Assembly: GCF_004683965.1 (NCBI RefSeq)
Contig: NZ_CP038436.1
Span: 1,612,001-1,676,000 of the forward strand
DNA length: 64,000 nt
Source of the DNA: Nocardioides seonyuensis
GTDB taxonomy: Bacteria; Actinomycetota; Actinomycetes; Propionibacteriales; Nocardioidaceae
Reading direction: 5' to 3'
The position numbers and the translations under genes were made by a program. The notes below the pieces were generated by a model. That model was not told the DNA's origin. It worked only from the letters and a program-made list of their open reading frames with translations, and ran no database searches. Shown piece by piece: positions 20,070 through 29,002 of the stretch. Position 1 is the stretch's first letter. Each line of letters begins with the position of its first letter.

Positions 20070-21203
20070 TCAGCTCAGGAGGCGCCTGGGCATCAGGAGG
20101 TAGCGGAAGGAGCTGCCGTCGTCGGCATCGGTGCCGGAGATGACCACGGGCTTGGTCGCCTGCGTGAAGGCGAGGTCGACCATCTCGCCGTCGATCGCGG
20201 TCAGGCCGTCGAGGAGGAACTGCGGGTTGAAGCCCGTGGTCAGTCCCTCGCCCTGCAGGTCGGCCTCGATGACCTCGGTCGCCTGGGCCTCGTCGCCCGA
20301 GCCTGCGTCGAGGACGAGCGAGTTGTCCTCGAACCTCAGCTGCACCGCGGTGTTGCGCTCGGCCACCAGCGCCACGCGCTTGACGGTCTCGACGAGCTCG
20401 GCCTTGTTGACCTTGGCGACGGTCAGGTGCTCGGACGGGAACAGGGAGCGGACCTTGGGGAACTCGCCGTCGAGGAGACGGGTGGTCGTACGGCGAACAC
20501 CCCCGAGGCCGCTGCCCTCGAAGCCGATCAGGCCCTCGCCGGTTCCGCCGGCGCTGAGCGCGATGGTGACCTCCTCGCCGGAGGTGAGCGACTTGGCGGT
20601 GTCGCCGAGGACCTTCGCGGGCACCAGTGCGGCGACGGACTCGTCGGGGGTGCGCGGGTTCCAGGTCAGCTCGCGGTGGGAGAGGCGGAAGCGGTCGGTG
20701 GCCAGCAGCGCCATCGAGGACCCGTCGATCTCGATGCGCACACCGGTGAGCACGGGGAGCATGTCGTCGCGTCCGGCGGCGGTGACCGCCTGGGCCACGG
20801 CGTGGGCGAACTCCGAGCTCGACACCGTGCCGGTGGCGGCCGGCATCTGTGGCAGCGTCGGGTAGTCCTCGACCGGCATGGTCTGGAGGCTGAAGCGCGC
20901 CGAGCCGCAGACCAGCGAGGCACGCGGGCCCTCGAGGGTGACCTCGACCGGCTTGGCCGGCAGGCTGCGGCAGATGTCTGCGAGCAGCCGACCGCTGACC
21001 AGGGCCTTCCCCTCGGCACTCACCTCGGCCTTGAGCGTCGCGCGTGCAGACGTCTCGTAGTCGAAGGAGGACAGGACCAGGCCTTCGTCGCTCGCCTCGA
21101 TGAGGAGCCCTGCCAGGACCGGTGAGCTGGGACGGACCGGCAGGCTGCGAGCCGCCCAGGCGACAGCATCGGCGAAGACGTCGCGATCGACGCGGAACTT
21201 CAC
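20070..21203 (-). CDS. dnaN: DNA polymerase III beta subunit (sliding clamp)
   Basis: The ring-shaped processivity clamp, 377 residues, three repeated domains. Recognisable parts are 'KFRVDRDVFADAVAWAARSLP' at the start, 'LLATDRFRLSHRELTW' in the middle, and a C terminus with 'LMPRRL'. GTG 21203 has AGGAG 6 nt upstream; the frame is open further back but without support. It is separated from dnaA by the 371-base candidate origin. Confidence 0.97.
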   Translation of the reverse strand: MKFRVDRDVFADAVAWAARSLPVRPSSPVLAGLLIEASDEGLVLSSFDYETSARATLKAEVSAEGKALVSGRLLADICRSLPAKPVEVTLEGPRASLVCGSARFSLQTMPVEDYPTLPQMPAATGTVSSSEFAHAVAQAVTAAGRDDMLPVLTGVRIEIDGSSMALLATDRFRLSHRELTWNPRTPDESVAALVPAKVLGDTAKSLTSGEEVTIALSAGGTGEGLIGFEGSGLGGVRRTTTRLLDGEFPKVRSLFPSEHLTVAKVNKAELVETVKRVALVAERNTAVQLRFEDNSLVLDAGSGDEAQATEVIEADLQGEGLTTGFNPQFLLDGLTAIDGEMVDLAFTQATKPVVISGTDADDGSSFRYLLMPRRLLS

Positions 21204-21574
21204 AAGGCGCTCCTGTGCTTGAAGAACTGCATGAGGGTGTGGTTCGGGAAGTGCATCCTGCCACGCCGCCACGAACCGCGCGGGTTGTCCCCAGAAGGTC
21301 GGATGTTCAGAGGTTGTGGGATTCGAGGGACATATGGAGGTCCGTCGTAGTCATAGGGTGTGTGGAGTCTGTGCACAACTCGCGTTCTCGCAGGTCAGCC
21401 GCCGGACTCGTCGTGCACAGGGGTTGTGGACGAGCTGTCGGAAACTCGCACTCCGTTGTGTACGACGACCGCGCCGGCGCATTGTGTCGCTCGTGGCGCA
21501 CAGGCCCTGTTGACGACACTCCGTCTCGAACCACACGTTCTCCACAGGGTGTGCGGCCTTGAGGCGGAGTGGTG
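21204..21574. other. Candidate chromosomal origin (oriC), dnaN-dnaA gap
   Basis: A 371-base stretch without a gene at the place where oriC lies in Streptomyces and Mycobacterium. It contains several near matches to the high-GC DnaA box TTGTCCACA, each with one mismatch: TTGTCCCCA (21285-21293, plus), TTGTGCACA (21370-21378, minus), TCGTCCACA (21425-21433, minus) and TTCTCCACA (21538-21546, plus), and weaker ones at 21411-21419 and 21457-21465. Flanking genes diverge from this area, and leading-strand genes run away on both sides. No clear AT-rich unwinding element stands out; 21301-21360 is the least GC-rich part. Confidence 0.75.
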
Positions 21575-23068
21575 TCAGCCCTGGCGCGAGTGCATCTTGA
21601 TGCGGTTGGTCAGCTCGCTCACCTGGTTGAACACCGCGCGCCGCTCGGCGAGCAGCTGGTTGATCTTGCGGTCGGCGTACATCACCGTCGTGTGGTCGCG
21701 GTTGCCGAACTGAGCGCCGATCTTGGGAAGCGAGAGCTGCGTGAGCTCGCGGCACAGGTACATGCCGATCTGGCGTGCCATGACGAGGTGGCGTCCTCGG
21801 GAGGGGCCGGTGAGGTCCTCGATGGAGACCCCGAAGTAGGCGGCGGTCTGGGCGATGATGAGGGCCGGGGTGATCTCGGGCTCGCCACCCTCGGGGATCA
21901 GGTCCTTCAGCACGATCTCGGCCAGGGTCATGTCGACCTCCTGGCGGTTGAGGTTGGCGAACGCCGTGACGCGAATCAGGGCACCCTCGAGCTCACGGAT
22001 GTTGGTCTGGATCTTGGAGGCGATGAACTCCAGGACGTCCGGTGGGGCGGTGAGGCGGTCCATCGCAGCCTTCTTGCGCAGGATCGCGATGCGGGTCTCG
22101 AGGTCGGGAGGCTGGACGTCGGTGATGAGCCCCCACTCGAACCGGTTGCGGAGTCGATCCTCGAGGGCCTCCAGGCGCTTGGGCGCCCGGTCGGAGGTGA
22201 GGACGATCTGCTTGTTGGCGTTGTGCAGGGTGTTGAAGGTGTGGAAGAACTCCTCCTGCGTCTGCGTCTTGCCCTCGAGGAACTGGATGTCGTCGATGAG
22301 CAGGACGTCGACGTCGCGGTAGCGCCGCTTGAACCGGTCCTGCCGGTCGTCGCGGATCGCATTGATGAACTCGTTGGTGAACTCCTCGCTCGAGACGTAG
22401 CGCACCTTGGCATTGCTGTAGAGGCTGCGCACGTAGTGGCCGATGGCGTGGAGCAGGTGCGTCTTGCCGAGCCCGGACTCGCCGTAGACCAGCAGAGGGT
22501 TGTAGGCCTTGCCGGGAGCCTCGGCGACGGCGACGGCGGCCGCGTGCGGGAACCGGTTGGAGGAGCCGATGACGAAGGTCTCGAAGGTGTACTTGGGGTT
22601 CAGCCTGGTCTCGAGCGCAGACCCGCGCCGCTCGCTGCTCGACGCGTCGACGTCGCGCGTCGGTGCCACGAGATCGGGTTGGACCGTGGACTCCGGTGGA
22701 GTGTCCAGCCCTGCAGTCGATATGTCGACAAGTTGACTTGTCTCTTCGTCGAGAGCTGGGGGCGCGGTGTCCTCGAGGGAGGGATTGACGCTGACGGCCA
22801 TCCGGATCTCGCGGCCGAAGCGCTCACTGAGGGAGTCCTCCAGCTGGCCGCGCAGGCGCCCTTCGAGCTGCCCTCGGGTGAAGTCGTTGGGGACCGCGAT
22901 GATCGCGGTGCTCTCGTGGAGCGTCACGGGCTCGCTGGCCCTGAGCCAGGCGCGCTGGTTCGGCTGGAGGTCCTCGACGATCGCACGCCACACCTGGCCG
23001 AGGTCGGCCTCGCCCGGCAGCCCGTCGGCTCCGGGTGGGCGGTGGCCGGTGTCGTTGAGGTCGTCCAC
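21575..23068 (-). CDS. dnaA: Chromosomal replication initiator protein DnaA
   Basis: AAA+ initiator (497 residues) that binds DnaA boxes and opens oriC. The N-terminal domain I starts '[16 protein letters not shown]', followed by a variable linker; Walker A is '[16 protein letters not shown]' (about residue 200), Walker B '[13 protein letters not shown]' (about 258), and the C-terminal DNA-binding helix-turn-helix has '[15 protein letters not shown]'. The start is GTG 23068 without a clear ribosome-binding site, and a DnaA-box-like word (TCGTCCACA, 23061-23069) overlaps the start codon. Confidence 0.98.
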   Translation of the reverse strand: MDDLNDTGHRPPGADGLPGEADLGQVWRAIVEDLQPNQRAWLRASEPVTLHESTAIIAVPNDFTRGQLEGRLRGQLEDSLSERFGREIRMAVSVNPSLEDTAPPALDEETSQLVDISTAGLDTPPESTVQPDLVAPTRDVDASSSERRGSALETRLNPKYTFETFVIGSSNRFPHAAAVAVAEAPGKAYNPLLVYGESGLGKTHLLHAIGHYVRSLYSNAKVRYVSSEEFTNEFINAIRDDRQDRFKRRYRDVDVLLIDDIQFLEGKTQTQEEFFHTFNTLHNANKQIVLTSDRAPKRLEALEDRLRNRFEWGLITDVQPPDLETRIAILRKKAAMDRLTAPPDVLEFIASKIQTNIRELEGALIRVTAFANLNRQEVDMTLAEIVLKDLIPEGGEPEITPALIIAQTAAYFGVSIEDLTGPSRGRHLVMARQIGMYLCRELTQLSLPKIGAQFGNRDHTTVMYADRKINQLLAERRAVFNQVSELTNRIKMHSRQG

Positions 23069-23613
23069 AGGCCATGCTCGCTTTCACTGGGTTTCACGGG
23101 TGGTTCGGCGCTGCCACGGTCCGGTCAGGTCGGACCGGTGAAACGTGTCCACAGACTTTTCCACATGTTGTGAACGGTGGCGTCCAGATGGTCCATCTGG
23201 TCCGCCGCCGGTGTCCGACGTCGTCCCCCGCCCCGAGTTCGTGCAGGTCAGAGCCGGTTTTCCGGAGATGTGACGTGGGTCTCACAGCCCTCTGGAACCT
23301 GGTGGCGACGGCCGTACGGACGCCTGCTGGAAGCCTGAACCTAACAAGCATGAAGAGCACCGAGCAACACTTCATCCACAGGGTAGCCCTCGTGCCGGCC
23401 TCGCTGGTTTGACCGGTCTCCCGGGCACCGCGTACCGTTGACCGGTCACTCCGTGTCGACGGTTGCCGCATGTCCACGATCCATCACCTCGATGGTGCCT
23501 CGTGGGTGGGCGGTGCCGGCCGAAGGCCAGCCCCTGGTTCACAGACCACGGGCACAGGACACCATCCCCTGTCGTGGAGTGGACACCCTCGAATACCCAA
23601 CGGAGACAAAGCC
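23069..23613. other. dnaA-rpmH divergent intergenic region
   Basis: A 545-base gap without a gene that must hold the promoters of dnaA (minus) and rpmH (plus). DnaA-box-like words: GTGTCCACA (23145-23153), TTTTCCACA (23157-23165) and TCATCCACA (23372-23380). A hairpin GGTCCG/CGGACC lies at 23118-23136 in the dnaA leader. Some replication role beside the dnaN-dnaA gap cannot be excluded. Confidence 0.6.
23338..23367 (-). promoter_or_regulatory. Candidate dnaA promoter
   Basis: On the minus strand TTGCTC (23362-23367) and TAGGTT (23338-23343) are 18 bases apart, giving a leader of about 260 bases. The DnaA-box-like TCATCCACA (23372-23380) lies 4 bases upstream of the -35 and further boxes lie in the leader, which fits autoregulation by DnaA. 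Confidence 0.4.
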
Positions 23614-23751
23614 GTGAGCAAGCGCACTTACCAGCCGAACAACCGTCGTCGCCACAAGGTGCACGGCTTCCGACTCCGCATGCGCACCCGCGCGGGTCGC
23701 TCGATCCTGTCGGCTCGGCGCCGCAAGGGCCGCAAGAGCCTGGCCGTCTGA
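23614..23751 (+). CDS. rpmH: 50S ribosomal protein L34 (bL34)
   Basis: The 45-residue, very basic ribosomal protein with the typical start '[18 protein letters not shown]' and '[15 protein letters not shown]' at the end. GTG 23614 has GGAG 9 nt upstream; the same frame is open further upstream but L34 begins here. It heads rpmH-rnpA-yidD-yidC-jag-rsmG. Confidence 0.98.
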   Translation: MSKRTYQPNNRRRHKVHGFRLRMRTRAGRSILSARRRKGRKSLAV

Positions 23752-23775
23752 CGGTCTGAGCTCACGGCGCCTGCC

Positions 23776-24141
23776 GTGCTGCCTGCCGCCCACCGACTCA
23801 CCGACAGCGACGCGTTCCGCCTCACTGTGCGGTCGGGCCGTCGTGCCGGGACCCGTCTGCTGGTGGTCCACCTGCTCGTGGAGGAATCTGCGGACCAACA
23901 GCCCGCGCAGGTGGGGTTCACCGTCAGCAAGGCAGTGGGCAACGCCGTCGTGCGCAACCGGGTGAAGCGCCGGCTCCGCCACCTGACCAGGGAGCACCTC
24001 AGCACGCTCGAGGAGCTGCCGGGTCGAGTCACCATGGTGGTCAGGGCTCTGCCCGCGTCGGCGACCGCGACCAGCGCCGAGCTCGGCAACGACCTGCAGC
24101 ACAGCCTCGGCCGCCTGCTCGGTGCGCGGGTGCCGGCGTGA
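23776..24141 (+). CDS. rnpA: Ribonuclease P protein component
   Basis: Basic protein subunit (121 residues) of RNase P, which trims the 5' leader of tRNAs. The RNR signature is '[15 protein letters not shown]', and the start '[13 protein letters not shown]' is typical. GTG start 24 bp after rpmH, and its end overlaps yidD by 4 bp (GTGA). Confidence 0.96.
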   Translation: MLPAAHRLTDSDAFRLTVRSGRRAGTRLLVVHLLVEESADQQPAQVGFTVSKAVGNAVVRNRVKRRLRHLTREHLSTLEELPGRVTMVVRALPASATATSAELGNDLQHSLGRLLGARVPA

Positions 24142-24392
24142 AGCACGTGGTGATCGCCCTGCTGCGTGCGTGGCGCTTCGCCATCAGTCCGCTCTACGGG
24201 CAGGTCTGTCGCTACCACCCGACGTGCTCGGCCTACGCGCTCGATGCAGTCACCCAGTACGGTGCGGCTCGCGGGGGCTGGCTGGCTCTCCGCAGGCTGT
24301 CGCGGTGCCACCCGTGGGCTGCTGGTGGCTACGACCCCGTTCCCTCGCGTGCCGACACGGCCGCGAAACCCACCCCGACACGAGGAGCTTGA
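24138..24392 (+). CDS. yidD: Membrane protein insertion efficiency factor YidD
   Basis: An 84-residue membrane-associated protein of the YidD family (DUF37). It contains the family core with three conserved Cys: '[19 protein letters not shown]' and '[18 protein letters not shown]'. It helps YidC insert proteins into the membrane. It overlaps rnpA by 4 bp, and yidC starts directly after its stop without a gap. Confidence 0.95.
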   Translation: MKHVVIALLRAWRFAISPLYGQVCRYHPTCSAYALDAVTQYGAARGGWLALRRLSRCHPWAAGGYDPVPSRADTAAKPTPTRGA

Positions 24393-25358
24393 GTGCTCGA
24401 CTTCTTCGGTGACATCGGCGGCGCCATCATGGCTCCGCTCTACTACGTCATCTCTGCGGTGCTGCTGGGCTTCCACAAGCTCTTCGGCGACATCTTCGGC
24501 CCCGCCAGCGGGATCGCCTGGGTGGCGTCGATCGTCGGCCTGACCCTCGTGATCCGCGCGGCCCTCATCCCGCTGTTCGTCAAGCAGATCAAGTCCAGCC
24601 GCAACATGCAGCTGATCCAGCCCAAGGTCCGCGAGCTCCAGAAGAAGTACGGTCACGACCGGGAGAAGCTGGCCCAGGAGACCATGAAGCTCTACCGCGA
24701 GTCGGGCAGCAACCCGTTCGCCTCGTGCTTGCCGATCCTGCTGCAGATGCCGATCTTCCTGGCCCTTTTCCGGCTCATCGACCAGGCTGCCAAGCACCCC
24801 GAGGACGTGCGCGGCCTCATGACGGTCAAGCTCAACGAGCAGTTCGGTGACGCCGTCTTCCTCGGTGCGAAGATCTCCGACACGTTCCTGGACACCAACG
24901 ACCTCAGCGTGCGGGTGCTTGCTGCAGCACTGGTCGTCGCGATGACGGTCACGACCTTCCTCACCCAGCGCCAGCTGATGAGCAAGAACATGCCGGCCGA
25001 CGCCCTTTCCGGCCCCTACGCCCAGCAGCAGAAGCTGCTCCTCTACGTGCTTCCCCTGGTCTTCGCGGTCGGCGGCATCGCCTTCCCGGTCGGAGTCCTC
25101 TTCTACTGGACCACCTCGAACATCTGGACCATGGGCCAGCAGTTCTACGTGATCCGCAACAACCCCGCGCCCGGTACCCCCGCTGCGAAGGCCAAGGCCG
25201 ACCGCGACAGGGCGAAGGCCATCCGCAAGGGCAAGCTCCCCGAGGCGGAGGTCGCCCAGGCCGAGATCGCCGCCGCGGAGCCTTTGCGTCCGGCGCGGCA
25301 ACAGCCGCAGCGACAGCCCCGCTCCCAGCGCAGCAAGAACAAGAAGAAGAAGCGCTAG
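24393..25358 (+). CDS. yidC: Membrane protein insertase YidC/Oxa1
   Basis: Insertase of the short Gram-positive/actinobacterial type (321 residues) with five hydrophobic segments. After the first comes the cytoplasmic coiled loop 'SRNMQLIQPKVRELQKKYG'; the groove Arg lies in 'VIRAALIPLFVKQ'. The protein ends in a long basic tail (QQPQRQPRSQRSKNKKKKR) that can touch the ribosome. GTG start directly behind yidD. Confidence 0.97.
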   Translation: MLDFFGDIGGAIMAPLYYVISAVLLGFHKLFGDIFGPASGIAWVASIVGLTLVIRAALIPLFVKQIKSSRNMQLIQPKVRELQKKYGHDREKLAQETMKLYRESGSNPFASCLPILLQMPIFLALFRLIDQAAKHPEDVRGLMTVKLNEQFGDAVFLGAKISDTFLDTNDLSVRVLAAALVVAMTVTTFLTQRQLMSKNMPADALSGPYAQQQKLLLYVLPLVFAVGGIAFPVGVLFYWTTSNIWTMGQQFYVIRNNPAPGTPAAKAKADRDRAKAIRKGKLPEAEVAQAEIAAAEPLRPARQQPQRQPRSQRSKNKKKKR

Positions 25359-25382
25359 CCCGTTCGGGCCCCACAGTTTCTT

Positions 25383-25400
25383 GCTCCCCGTGAGGGGAGC
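25383..25400 (+). other. Hairpin between yidC and jag
   Basis: GCTCCCC (25383-25389) and GGGGAGC (25394-25400) form a perfect 7-bp stem with the GNRA-type loop GTGA. It lies in the 68-base gap between yidC and jag and may stabilise or partly end the mRNA here. Confidence 0.5.
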
Positions 25401-25426
25401 TCCCCCACGACCAGCAGGAGATGCAC

Positions 25427-25945
25427 GTGAGCGAAGACTTGAAGCACGACCCGGCCCTCGACGCACCGCAGACCGATCGACCGAGCAAGGTAGAGCGCCT
25501 CGAGCAGGAGGGCGACATCGCTGCCGACTACCTCGAGGAGCTCCTCGACATCGCTGATCTCGACGGCGACCTCGACATGGACGTCGACGGGGACCGCGCG
25601 AGCGTGTCCATCGTCGGCGCTGACCTGAGCCAGCTCATCGGCGCCAAGGGCGAGGTGCTCGACGCGCTGCAGGAACTCACCCGGCTGGCGGTCTACCGGG
25701 AGACGGGTGAGCGATCGCGGCTCATGCTCGACATCGGCGGGCACCGCGCGGAGCAGCGCCGTCGCCTCGTCGCGCTGGCCGAGAAGTCCATCGAGGAAGT
25801 GCGGGCCAGTGGCGAGAGCCTCTCGCTCGAGGCGATGACGTCCTTCGAGCGGAAGGTCGTGCACGACGCAGTCGCCGCTGCCGGGCTGACGTCTGAGTCC
25901 GAGGGCACCGAGCCCCACCGTCACGTGGTGATCCTCCCGGCGTGA
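25427..25945 (+). CDS. jag: Jag/KhpB RNA-binding protein (KH and R3H domains)
   Basis: A 172-residue RNA-binding protein. The KH domain has the GxxG loop in 'LSQLIGAKGEVLDALQ', and the R3H domain has the R-x3-H signature in 'TSFERKVVHDAV'. The long Jag-N domain of Firmicutes is missing, as in other Actinobacteria. Homologues bind RNA and affect envelope growth and cell division. GTG 25427 has AGGAG 6 nt upstream, whereas ATG 25421 touches that site. The stop overlaps the rsmG start by 4 bp. Confidence 0.93.
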   Translation: MSEDLKHDPALDAPQTDRPSKVERLEQEGDIAADYLEELLDIADLDGDLDMDVDGDRASVSIVGADLSQLIGAKGEVLDALQELTRLAVYRETGERSRLMLDIGGHRAEQRRRLVALAEKSIEEVRASGESLSLEAMTSFERKVVHDAVAAAGLTSESEGTEPHRHVVILPA

Positions 25946-26709
25946 GGGACCAGCACGAGTCGGCGCCCCGTGCCGACGTTTCACGTGAAACAGCACCCTC
26001 CGCGCCGGCTGCGGCGCGGAGGGTGTTCTCGTCTGATGCCCTGACCGCGATCGAGGAGTACGCCGCACTCCTCGCCACCGAGGGGGTGCTTCGCGGGCTC
26101 ATCGGGCCTCGTGAGGTTCCGCGGTTGTGGGAGCGCCACCTGTTGAACTCTGCGGTGCTGAGCGAGGCCATCCCTGAGGGTTCGACCGTCTGCGACATCG
26201 GTAGCGGTGCGGGCCTCCCCGGCCTGGCGTTGGCGATCGCACGTCCTGACCTCCGCGTGACTCTCGTGGAGCCCCTGCTGCGACGTACCACCTTCCTGGA
26301 CGAGGTGGCGGGACAGCTCGGTCTCGACCAGGTCGAGGTCGTGCGAGGCCGTGCCGACTCACTTCACGGCGAGCGCGCCTACGACGTGGTCACCTCGCGC
26401 GCAGTGGCTCCCCTGACTCGTCTGCTCGAGTGGTCGATGCCCCTGGTGGGTCCATCAGGTGCGCTGCTGGCCATGAAGGGGCAGTCCGTCGAGGACGAGA
26501 TCGTCGAGGCCGGACCCGTGCTGAAGCGTTACAGGTGTGGCGAACCTGAGGTACTGACCTTGGGCGCGGAGGTCGTCGATCCCCCTACCCGGGTCGTACG
26601 GGTGGCCTGGGCGGATCCGACGCAGGTAGGTTGGCCTCTTGCGTCGACGTCGCGCGCCTCGGCCCGTAAGTCCGGCAAGAAGGGCTCCCGACGCCCACGC
26701 GACTCCTGA
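25942..26709 (+). CDS. rsmG: 16S rRNA (guanine-527-N7) methyltransferase RsmG
   Basis: SAM-dependent methyltransferase (255 residues) that makes m7G527 in 16S rRNA; its loss gives low-level streptomycin resistance. The SAM motif is 'VCDIGSGAGLPGLALAIA', and 'LWERHLLNSAVL' is typical. The start region encodes 'DVSRETAP', which is parS DNA read as protein (see 25977-25992). A Lys/Arg/Ser-rich tail ends the protein. GTG start overlapping jag (GTGA). Confidence 0.96.
   Translation: MRDQHESAPRADVSRETAPSAPAAARRVFSSDALTAIEEYAALLATEGVLRGLIGPREVPRLWERHLLNSAVLSEAIPEGSTVCDIGSGAGLPGLALAIARPDLRVTLVEPLLRRTTFLDEVAGQLGLDQVEVVRGRADSLHGERAYDVVTSRAVAPLTRLLEWSMPLVGPSGALLAMKGQSVEDEIVEAGPVLKRYRCGEPEVLTLGAEVVDPPTRVVRVAWADPTQVGWPLASTSRASARKSGKKGSRRPRDS
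25977..25992. promoter_or_regulatory. parS site 1
   Basis: CGTTTCACGTGAAACA: 15 of 16 bases match the parS consensus TGTTTCACGTGAAACA. It lies inside the 5' coding part of rsmG and is read there as Val-Ser-Arg-Glu-Thr. It is the binding site for ParB. Confidence 0.93.
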
Positions 26710-26724
26710 CTGGAAGGTTTGCCC

Positions 26725-27876
26725 GTGTCCGAGGACCACCTCGAACGTCCGACCAGCGGCTCGTCGGACCCGTTCTCCCCACCCTTATCCACCGGTGACG
26801 CGCCGCTCCCTGAGCGGGGTTATCCACAGGATGGTGCTCTCTCTCCACAGGATGGGGAAACTATCGCTGTTTCACGTGAAACCGAATCGCAGGACGATGT
26901 TTCACGTGAAACGGATGCGCCGACCCCAGGCTGGCAGGTCCGCACGGCTGGTGACCTGGCCGACGCGGAGTCGCCCCTGGTCGACCACAGCACTCCGTTG
27001 GCCCAAGCCGCCGAGCACTCAGTCCTCGCGCGCAGTGGTGGGTTGCGGCGCCAGGGAGTCCCTCGTCCTGATCGCACCAGGGTGATGGTCGTGGCCAACC
27101 AGAAGGGCGGGGTCGGCAAGACCACGTCCACAGTCAACGTCGCTGCGGGCCTGGCCCAGCTAGGACAGCGGGTCCTGGTCATCGACCTCGATCCCCAGGG
27201 CAACGCCTCCACGGCGCTGAGCGTGCCGCACCACCGCGGCGTGCCGTCGACCTACGACATGCTGGTGGAGGGCTCACCTCTCGCCGACGTCGTCACCGAA
27301 TCACCTGATCTTCCCGGCCTCTGGGTGGTCCCCGCCACCATCGACCTCGCCGGCGCGGAGATCGAGCTCGTCAGTGTCGTGGCACGCGAGAACAGGCTCA
27401 ACCGGGCGATCGAGGCACACCCCCTCGTGGGACGCGCCGAGGACGTCGGCGACGACCGCTTCGACTACGTCTTCATCGACTGCCCGCCATCACTGGGGCT
27501 CCTGACCCTGAACGCCCTGGTGGCCGGTCGGGAGATGTTCATCCCGATCCAGGCCGAGTACTACGCCCTCGAGGGTCTTGGACAGCTCCTCGAGACTGTC
27601 GAGATGGTGCGCCAGCACCTCAACCCTCGCCTGGTGGTCTCCACCATCCTCCTGACGATGTACGACGCCCGCACCCGGCTCGCAGCCGGCGTCGCCGAGG
27701 AGGTGCGAGGCCACTTCGGAGACGAGGTGCTCAAGACGGCCGTGCCCCGATCGGTGCGCGTGTCCGAGGCTCCGTCCTACGGACAGACCGTGATGACCTA
27801 CGACCCCGCTTCTCCGGGCGCGCTCTCCTACCTCGAGGCGGCTCGTGAGATCGCCAGCAAGGGAGCCCCCGCATGA
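26725..27876 (+). CDS. parA: Chromosome-partitioning ATPase ParA
   Basis: Walker-type ATPase (383 residues from GTG 26725, which has GGAAGG 7 nt upstream) that moves ParB-parS complexes. The deviant Walker A is 'NQKGGVGKTTSTVNVAAGLA', followed by 'LVIDLDPQGNAS' and 'VFIDCPPSLGLL'. About 119 residues precede the ATPase core. They are low-complexity up to 'TPLAQAAEHSVL', which resembles the conserved pre-domain of streptomycete ParA, and include VSRET twice because two parS sites lie within the coding sequence. parB overlaps its end by 4 bp. Confidence 0.95.
   Translation: MSEDHLERPTSGSSDPFSPPLSTGDAPLPERGYPQDGALSPQDGETIAVSRETESQDDVSRETDAPTPGWQVRTAGDLADAESPLVDHSTPLAQAAEHSVLARSGGLRRQGVPRPDRTRVMVVANQKGGVGKTTSTVNVAAGLAQLGQRVLVIDLDPQGNASTALSVPHHRGVPSTYDMLVEGSPLADVVTESPDLPGLWVVPATIDLAGAEIELVSVVARENRLNRAIEAHPLVGRAEDVGDDRFDYVFIDCPPSLGLLTLNALVAGREMFIPIQAEYYALEGLGQLLETVEMVRQHLNPRLVVSTILLTMYDARTRLAAGVAEEVRGHFGDEVLKTAVPRSVRVSEAPSYGQTVMTYDPASPGALSYLEAAREIASKGAPA
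26785..26849. promoter_or_regulatory. DnaA-box-like cluster inside the parA 5' coding region
   Basis: TTATCCACC (26785-26793), TTATCCACA (26820-26828, exact match to the classical DnaA box) and CTCTCCACA (26841-26849), all on the plus strand; the last two begin a short direct repeat (TCCACAGGATGG). The cluster lies 19 bp upstream of two parS sites. Confidence 0.55.
26868..26883. promoter_or_regulatory. parS site 2
   Basis: TGTTTCACGTGAAACC: 15 of 16 bases match parS. It is read in the parA frame as part of AVSRETE. Confidence 0.94.
26898..26913. promoter_or_regulatory. parS site 3
   Basis: TGTTTCACGTGAAACG: 15 of 16 bases match parS. It lies 30 bp (three helical turns) from site 2, so ParB dimers would sit on the same face of the DNA; it is read as DVSRETD in parA. 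Confidence 0.94.
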
Positions 27877-28889
27877 ACGCCACCAACCCGCCACGCCGCG
27901 GTCTGGGCAGGGGCCTGGGCTCACTGATCCCGACCGCACCCGCGCAGACCCGCGACGGTGCCGGCACGGCACCGACCGGTACTGGTACCGAGGGGGAGTC
28001 CCCATCTCGGGGCGAGGGAGCCCCGCACCCAGCACCCGGGACGACGGTCGAGGGTCCGGGCTCGCCGGCGACCATCGACGGAGCCTGGTTCGCTGAGCTG
28101 CCCATCGGCTCGATCCGCCCGAACGCCCGCCAGCCTCGACAGGTGTTCGAGGAGGAGGCGCTGGCCGAGCTGGTGCACTCCATCAAGGAGGTCGGACTGC
28201 TGCAGCCGGTCGTCGTACGCAAGCGCGGTGACGACGACTATGAGCTCATCATGGGGGAGCGGCGCTGGCGGGCGTCGCAGGAAGCCGGCCGGGACACGAT
28301 CCCCGCGATCGTGCGCGACACCGACGACGTCGACATGCTGCGCGACGCCCTCCTGGAGAACCTCCACCGCTCCCAGCTCAACCCCCTCGAGGAGGCCGCC
28401 GCCTACGGTCAGCTGCTCGAGGACTTCGGCTGCACCCACGAGGAGCTCGCCCAGCGCATCGGGCGCTCGCGTCCCCAGATCTCCAACACCCTTCGCCTGC
28501 TCAAGCTCTCACCCGCGGTTCAGCGCCGCGTGGCCGCGGGCGTCCTCTCCGCCGGCCACGCTCGCGCCCTGCTCAGCGTCGACGATCCCGATGTCCAGGA
28601 CCGTCTCGCCGGCCGCGTGACGGCCGAGGGGATCAGCGTCCGCGGCCTCGAGGAGATCGTCTCCCTCGGCACCGAACCCGAGCGGCCCACCAGGCTCCAG
28701 CGCAGCAAGCCGACCGCTCCCGGGCTCGCCGACCTCGCGGAGCGGCTCTCCGACCGGCTCGAGACCCGCGTCAAGGTCGACCTGGGGAAGTCCAAGGGCA
28801 AGATCACCGTGGAGTTCGCCAGCCTCGAGGACCTCCGCCGCATCGTGGACGTCATGGACCCCCGCAACCGCGACGACCGGCCCATCTGA
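27873..28889 (+). CDS. parB: Chromosome-partitioning protein ParB
   Basis: CTP-dependent DNA-sliding clamp that loads at parS (338 residues). The N-terminal ParA-contact motif is 'RRGLGRGLGSLIP', then a Gly/Pro/Thr-rich linker, the ParB/Srx CTPase domain with 'IRPNARQPRQVFEEEAL' and 'GERRWRASQEAG', the helix-turn-helix ('RIGRSRPQISNTLRLLKL') and a C-terminal dimerisation part. ATGA overlap with parA. Confidence 0.97.
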   Translation: MNATNPPRRGLGRGLGSLIPTAPAQTRDGAGTAPTGTGTEGESPSRGEGAPHPAPGTTVEGPGSPATIDGAWFAELPIGSIRPNARQPRQVFEEEALAELVHSIKEVGLLQPVVVRKRGDDDYELIMGERRWRASQEAGRDTIPAIVRDTDDVDMLRDALLENLHRSQLNPLEEAAAYGQLLEDFGCTHEELAQRIGRSRPQISNTLRLLKLSPAVQRRVAAGVLSAGHARALLSVDDPDVQDRLAGRVTAEGISVRGLEEIVSLGTEPERPTRLQRSKPTAPGLADLAERLSDRLETRVKVDLGKSKGKITVEFASLEDLRRIVDVMDPRNRDDRPI

Positions 28890-29002
28890 CGGAGAGGTTG
28901 CGATCACCGGAACGGACGTTCGGACGCTTGGCGCGCGAGGGGGAGCCAACACCCGAATAAGTCGACAAAGAGATAAAGCCATATAGCGACGAAGCGATCT
29001 AG
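28890..29002. other. AT-rich spacer between convergent parB and plsC
   Basis: A 113-base gap. The half next to plsC (about 28951-29002) is clearly richer in A and T than anything nearby and holds the loose repeat GCGACGAAGCGATC. No hairpin typical of a terminator is evident. Confidence 0.4.

Noticed and set aside
23095..23108. GTTTCACGGG near the dnaA start as a fourth parS
   Set aside because: Only the left half of parS is present; the right half (GTGAAAC) does not follow.
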